Source: Vanilla planifolia
Lineage: Eukaryota > Streptophyta > Magnoliopsida > Asparagales > Orchidaceae
Direction: 5' to 3'
NCBI GenBank assembly: GCA_023846275.1
Contig: JAIUJO010000162.1
Span: forward strand, 1,063,651-1,127,650
DNA length: 64,000 bases
Part shown: piece by piece, positions 61,701 through 64,000 of the stretch
How positions within the stretch are numbered: the first letter of the stretch is position 1
Layout of the letters: every line of letters begins with the position of its first letter
Notes under the pieces: generated by a model
Database searches by the model: none
Seen by the model: only the letters and a program-made list of their open reading frames with translations
Told to the model about the DNA's origin: nothing
Position numbers and translations under genes: made by a program

Positions 61701-62027
61701 GATTGGCACCTTTCACAATGGTGCAAAAATACCTTTTCAATGATATGAATATGCCCATTAGAAAATATAAAAATTGGCAAAAGTGAAAGAAAAATGTTGT
61801 CGTTGTATTGCAATTAGACATATGATGGTTACCAACTTCCTTTGTGTAATGGTTTATTCACCATTTTGGTTGACAAACTCAACAACTTTTCTTTCAAATA
61901 TCCTCATAAATAGTTAGAAGAAAAATAGAATAGCCCATACCAAAATCTATAATAAATTTATTAGATGAGTAATAAAAGTGAATTGTGCCAAATATAATTT
62001 AATGCGTAGTAACAAAATATCAAAGTT
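55724..62027. other. Very AT-rich intergenic DNA, no gene seen
   Basis: This 6.3 kb has no satellite anchors and no long frames with gene-like composition. Openings such as 57254-57577 and 60859-61188 on the minus strand and 58300-58721 on the plus strand are Phe/Ile/Leu/Tyr-rich, as expected from T-rich DNA. A partial A-box-like word is noted separately at 59910. No tRNA cloverleaf, terminal inverted repeats or tandem arrays were recognised. Confidence 0.5.
59910..59975 (+). other. Weak tRNA-like segment (possible SINE remnant)
   Basis: tggcctagtg at 59910-59919 resembles an A box. About 28 bp later ggttgcaagaatgc partly resembles a B box, with mismatches at the core C and R positions. The spacing is about right for a tRNA-derived head, but the B box is poor and no cloverleaf was found. 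Confidence 0.15.
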
Positions 62028-62360
62028 ATGATTGAAAATAACTTTTATGCCTTTAGGTTTGAGATGAACAAAATTTATGATGTGTCAAAGGATAACATTC
62101 TAACAAGAAATCCTAAAAATGAATATTTAAAGTATGTTATATTGAAAATGATGAACAAAGATGTGGTTTTGGCTATTGAATCCTTTGCTTTTTACTGGAA
62201 GGTTGTTAGGATTAATGTAGCATTTGAGGCCAACCACTTATACACTCTTAGTGACTACAAGGTCCTAAAGGCAATTTTCATTAAACTTGATTGCATAACT
62301 TGGGGGTGGATCAATTTAGAGCAATGTAATGCCCAAAGTTTTTTGATGCTTAGTGCTTAA
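62028..62360 (+). CDS. Unrecognised open reading frame, 110 codons
   Basis: I do not recognise this frame. It opens at ATG 62028 (an in-frame TAA lies at 62010-62012) and closes at 62358-62360. The product is mixed in composition, with charged residues, Trp-Lys-Val-Val near residue 57 and Trp-Gly-Trp near residue 92. It therefore looks more protein-like than the Phe/Ile-rich openings elsewhere in the window. It has no signal peptide, no clear transmembrane segment and no motif I can assign. There is no obvious promoter, and no second exon was identified. It could be an exon, a fragment of a decayed transposon gene, or chance. With a length of only 110 codons in AT-rich DNA, I rate chance or a relic as more likely than a functional gene. 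Confidence 0.2.
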   Translation: MIENNFYAFRFEMNKIYDVSKDNILTRNPKNEYLKYVILKMMNKDVVLAIESFAFYWKVVRINVAFEANHLYTLSDYKVLKAIFIKLDCITWGWINLEQCNAQSFLMLSA

Positions 62361-62866
62361 AGGAATAATGACATGACAAATGGCTGTAATGACCAAAAAT
62401 TACTAATTTAGGATTGGTAGGAGAAATTTCTAAAGTATGACTTAAGAAGGAAGGAGATGATGAAAACTTAAAAAAATGATGGAGATTAATTCAGATCATA
62501 AATTAGTTATCAAATCATCACCTAAAATACCAAGGTTGGAACTTACGATGGTGCACTCATGTAGATAAAGAAAATGTTATTTCTACATGTTTAATTCTAA
62601 TATAAAATAACTTTTCTTCATATTCCATAATACGGCTTTAAATAGATCATAAAACTAAACCTAAAATCAACTGAAAAATAAAAAATACTATTCTTATTGA
62701 AAACATGGATGAATCATACAATGTATTTGTAAGGGTGAAAATATCATAGGGAACTTATGTGAACCTCTAAAACAATTATCAAAATATAAAATTTAGTAAA
62801 CTAAGATAAAGTAAATAAAATTCAATAGTTAAACTCAGTCATAATCATATGATAAGTAGCTTGACT
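62361..62866. other. Intergenic DNA, nothing recognised
   Basis: About 500 bp of AT-rich sequence lie between two weak open frames on opposite strands. Stops occur in all frames. No repeat or regulatory structure was identified. Confidence 0.5.
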
Positions 62867-63064
62867 TCAATGCAAACTACTAAGGGAAATCTTATCTATC
62901 TTGTGGCCTTGTAGTTTAAGTAAATCTTCATCAAGCTTAGTATTGATTTTACGATCTTGCCAAACATCTAAATTAATATTACATAGTTGATGGATAAAAA
63001 TATCATTAAAAAACTTATCAAAAGATAGCATAGAGAACTTGTGAACGAAAATCACCAACCTGAC
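62867..63064 (-). CDS. Unrecognised open reading frame, second of two adjacent minus-strand frames
   Basis: This frame is open from a TGA at 63065-63067 to its stop at 62867-62869. No ATG occurs near its upstream end, so if real it would be an exon or the continuation of the frame at 63.1-63.3 kb. The product has a hydrophobic first half and a charged second half containing Trp-Gln-Asp-Arg-Lys, then Leu-Asp-Glu-Asp-Leu-Leu-Lys. It lies 20 bp beyond the stop of the neighbouring frame and in a different phase. No family was recognised and chance is quite possible. Confidence 0.15.
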   Translation of the reverse strand, partial: VRLVIFVHKFSMLSFDKFFNDIFIHQLCNINLDVWQDRKINTKLDEDLLKLQGHKIDKISLSSLH

Positions 63065-63084
63065 TCAAAAATAAGTTGAAGAAA

Positions 63085-63325
63085 CTATTCTAGTTTTGTT
63101 TCTTCATCAAATTGTATTGGGTATTTTTTTTTGCACCATTTTGATAGTCTATTTTTAGTCTTGTGAAGCATAGAACAAAGCTTGTTTTGCATGCATGACA
63201 AATTGGAGAAGCTCTTTAGTAGTTTATTTTTCTTTGAGCTCTTACAAAATATATGTTCGTTTGTTAGTAGATCGTCTTTGTTTTTGATCAAGTAGTTATT
63301 GATTGAATTCAGGTCATAGAATCAA
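63085..63325 (-). CDS. Unrecognised open reading frame, Lys- and Cys-rich, possible relic
   Basis: The frame opens after an in-frame TGA near 63326 and ends at TAG 63085-63087. The first ATG is at about 63291, giving 68 codons. The product is rich in Lys, Asn and Ser and has four Cys (Phe-Cys-Lys, Ser-Cys-Met, Leu-Cys-Ser, Trp-Cys-Lys), without a spacing I can assign to a known zinc-binding domain. The next frame (62867-63064) begins just 20 bp further on in another phase, so the pair could be one frame broken by a shift, or two exons. No splice sites were clear enough to decide. Its composition is more protein-like than the surrounding DNA, but chance remains likely. Confidence 0.2.
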
Positions 63326-63326
63326 A

Positions 63327-64000
63327 TAGCAAGTATTGTTGTAGAGTTAATTGTAGTAGTTTCATTCATGCACTAGTTTTGGTAAAGTGCTAGGCCATTG
63401 TTTACATAGCTTGTTTGTCTTTTTGTGTGAGAATATGTTTGTTAGAGATGAATAGACAAAAGTAAAGGAAAATAATCATTAGCAAATATGTTCACAATTT
63501 TAAGGTGACAATTGGAAGGTGAAATAACATTTATAGTCATATATAGTGAAATTCTTGGATAATCTAAATCATTTAGCATGCATTGCATGAATTTGAAGTG
63601 TTAAGTAATTTGTCGCTTTGAGGTGAGAAAATAGGGGTAGAACCTTAAGTAGAAATGGATAGGAATTGGCATAATTTTTCTGGTTTCGTTTTTACGACCA
63701 TAAGAAAATAAAAGATTAGCAAAACTAATAGATTTAAGGAGATCAAATGACACTCACTAGTTTCGCATTACATGGATAATAAAAATCAATTATCTCATAT
63801 CTACATTAAAGTTTTTTGAATATAAATTAGAATCAAGAAATCCTATTAAACTAGGAATATAAGTTGTGGCTCTGTGCAAGATAAGGATGTTGATCTAGTG
63901 AAATTTATTTTCTATTACTCCAACTTAATGCTTACTAAATTGAATGGAATAAACATTGATATCTTGTTCCCTTGGTTACCTTCATGAAGAAACCATTAAT
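63327..64000. other. Right end of the window, nothing recognised
   Basis: AT-rich DNA without long frames, satellite anchors, tandem repeats or RNA genes that I could recognise. Confidence 0.5.

Overview
The window is extremely AT-rich, intron- and gene-poor nuclear DNA from a eukaryote, most probably a plant with a repeat-rich genome. That lineage is an inference from overall style only, because no recognisable gene anchors it. I found no convincing protein-coding gene, rRNA or tRNA. About 49.7 of the 64 kb is ordered repeat DNA.

Region 1 (1-38.6 kb) is one continuous domain of a strongly diverged tandem satellite with a monomer of roughly 410-420 bp. Anchor words recur in a fixed order: A tttgatttggttatatta, B ctctcatgtgaccttta, a second A, C aataataatttattatt, D taattccaaatgaggt, E catctcaatgagctct, F ggcatgctttatgaga, G gatcgaggatgttaca, H tcttggaatgcaactt, I acaatttatctcattt. 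The array changes orientation three times: forward 1-8.13 kb, reverse 8.13-25.12 kb, forward 25.12-30.25 kb, reverse 30.25-38.6 kb. Each switch sits on a short inverted repeat. Two switches join the same monomer phase on both sides, as fold-back junctions would. Inside the array there are recurrent deletion monomers (about 350, 195, 138 and 96 bp), a higher-order repeat of about 2.63 kb at 18.06-24.1 kb, a second of about 0.85-0.9 kb at 4.4-6.5 kb, and TA/TG microsatellites that repeatedly sit at one monomer position.

Region 2 (38.6-49.73 kb) is an 11-kb degenerate TG/CA array. It is TG-rich on the + strand to 47.13 kb, then CA-rich to 49.73 kb, with a T-tract at the switch. It begins at the same monomer position as the smaller TG and TA tracts, so it may have grown out of the satellite. 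It is almost wholly alternating pyrimidine-purine and so nearly stop-free in many frames. The many Cys/Val and His/Thr open frames there are artefacts.

Region 3 (49.74-64 kb) is non-satellite AT-rich DNA. It holds a CA/TA microsatellite, two short tandem duplications, two decayed tRNA-promoter-like sites, and three short open frames of unknown status near the right end (62.0-63.3 kb). The stretch 52.9-55.6 kb is visibly less AT-rich and resembles old transposon-derived DNA, but no element could be delimited.

The noteworthy system is architectural: an ageing satellite with orientation-switching blocks, higher-order structure and a microsatellite hot spot that may have seeded an 11-kb strand-switching potential Z-DNA domain. 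Monomer lengths and coordinates come from reading anchor words by eye; boundaries are good to a few bases at quoted motifs and about 20-50 bp elsewhere.
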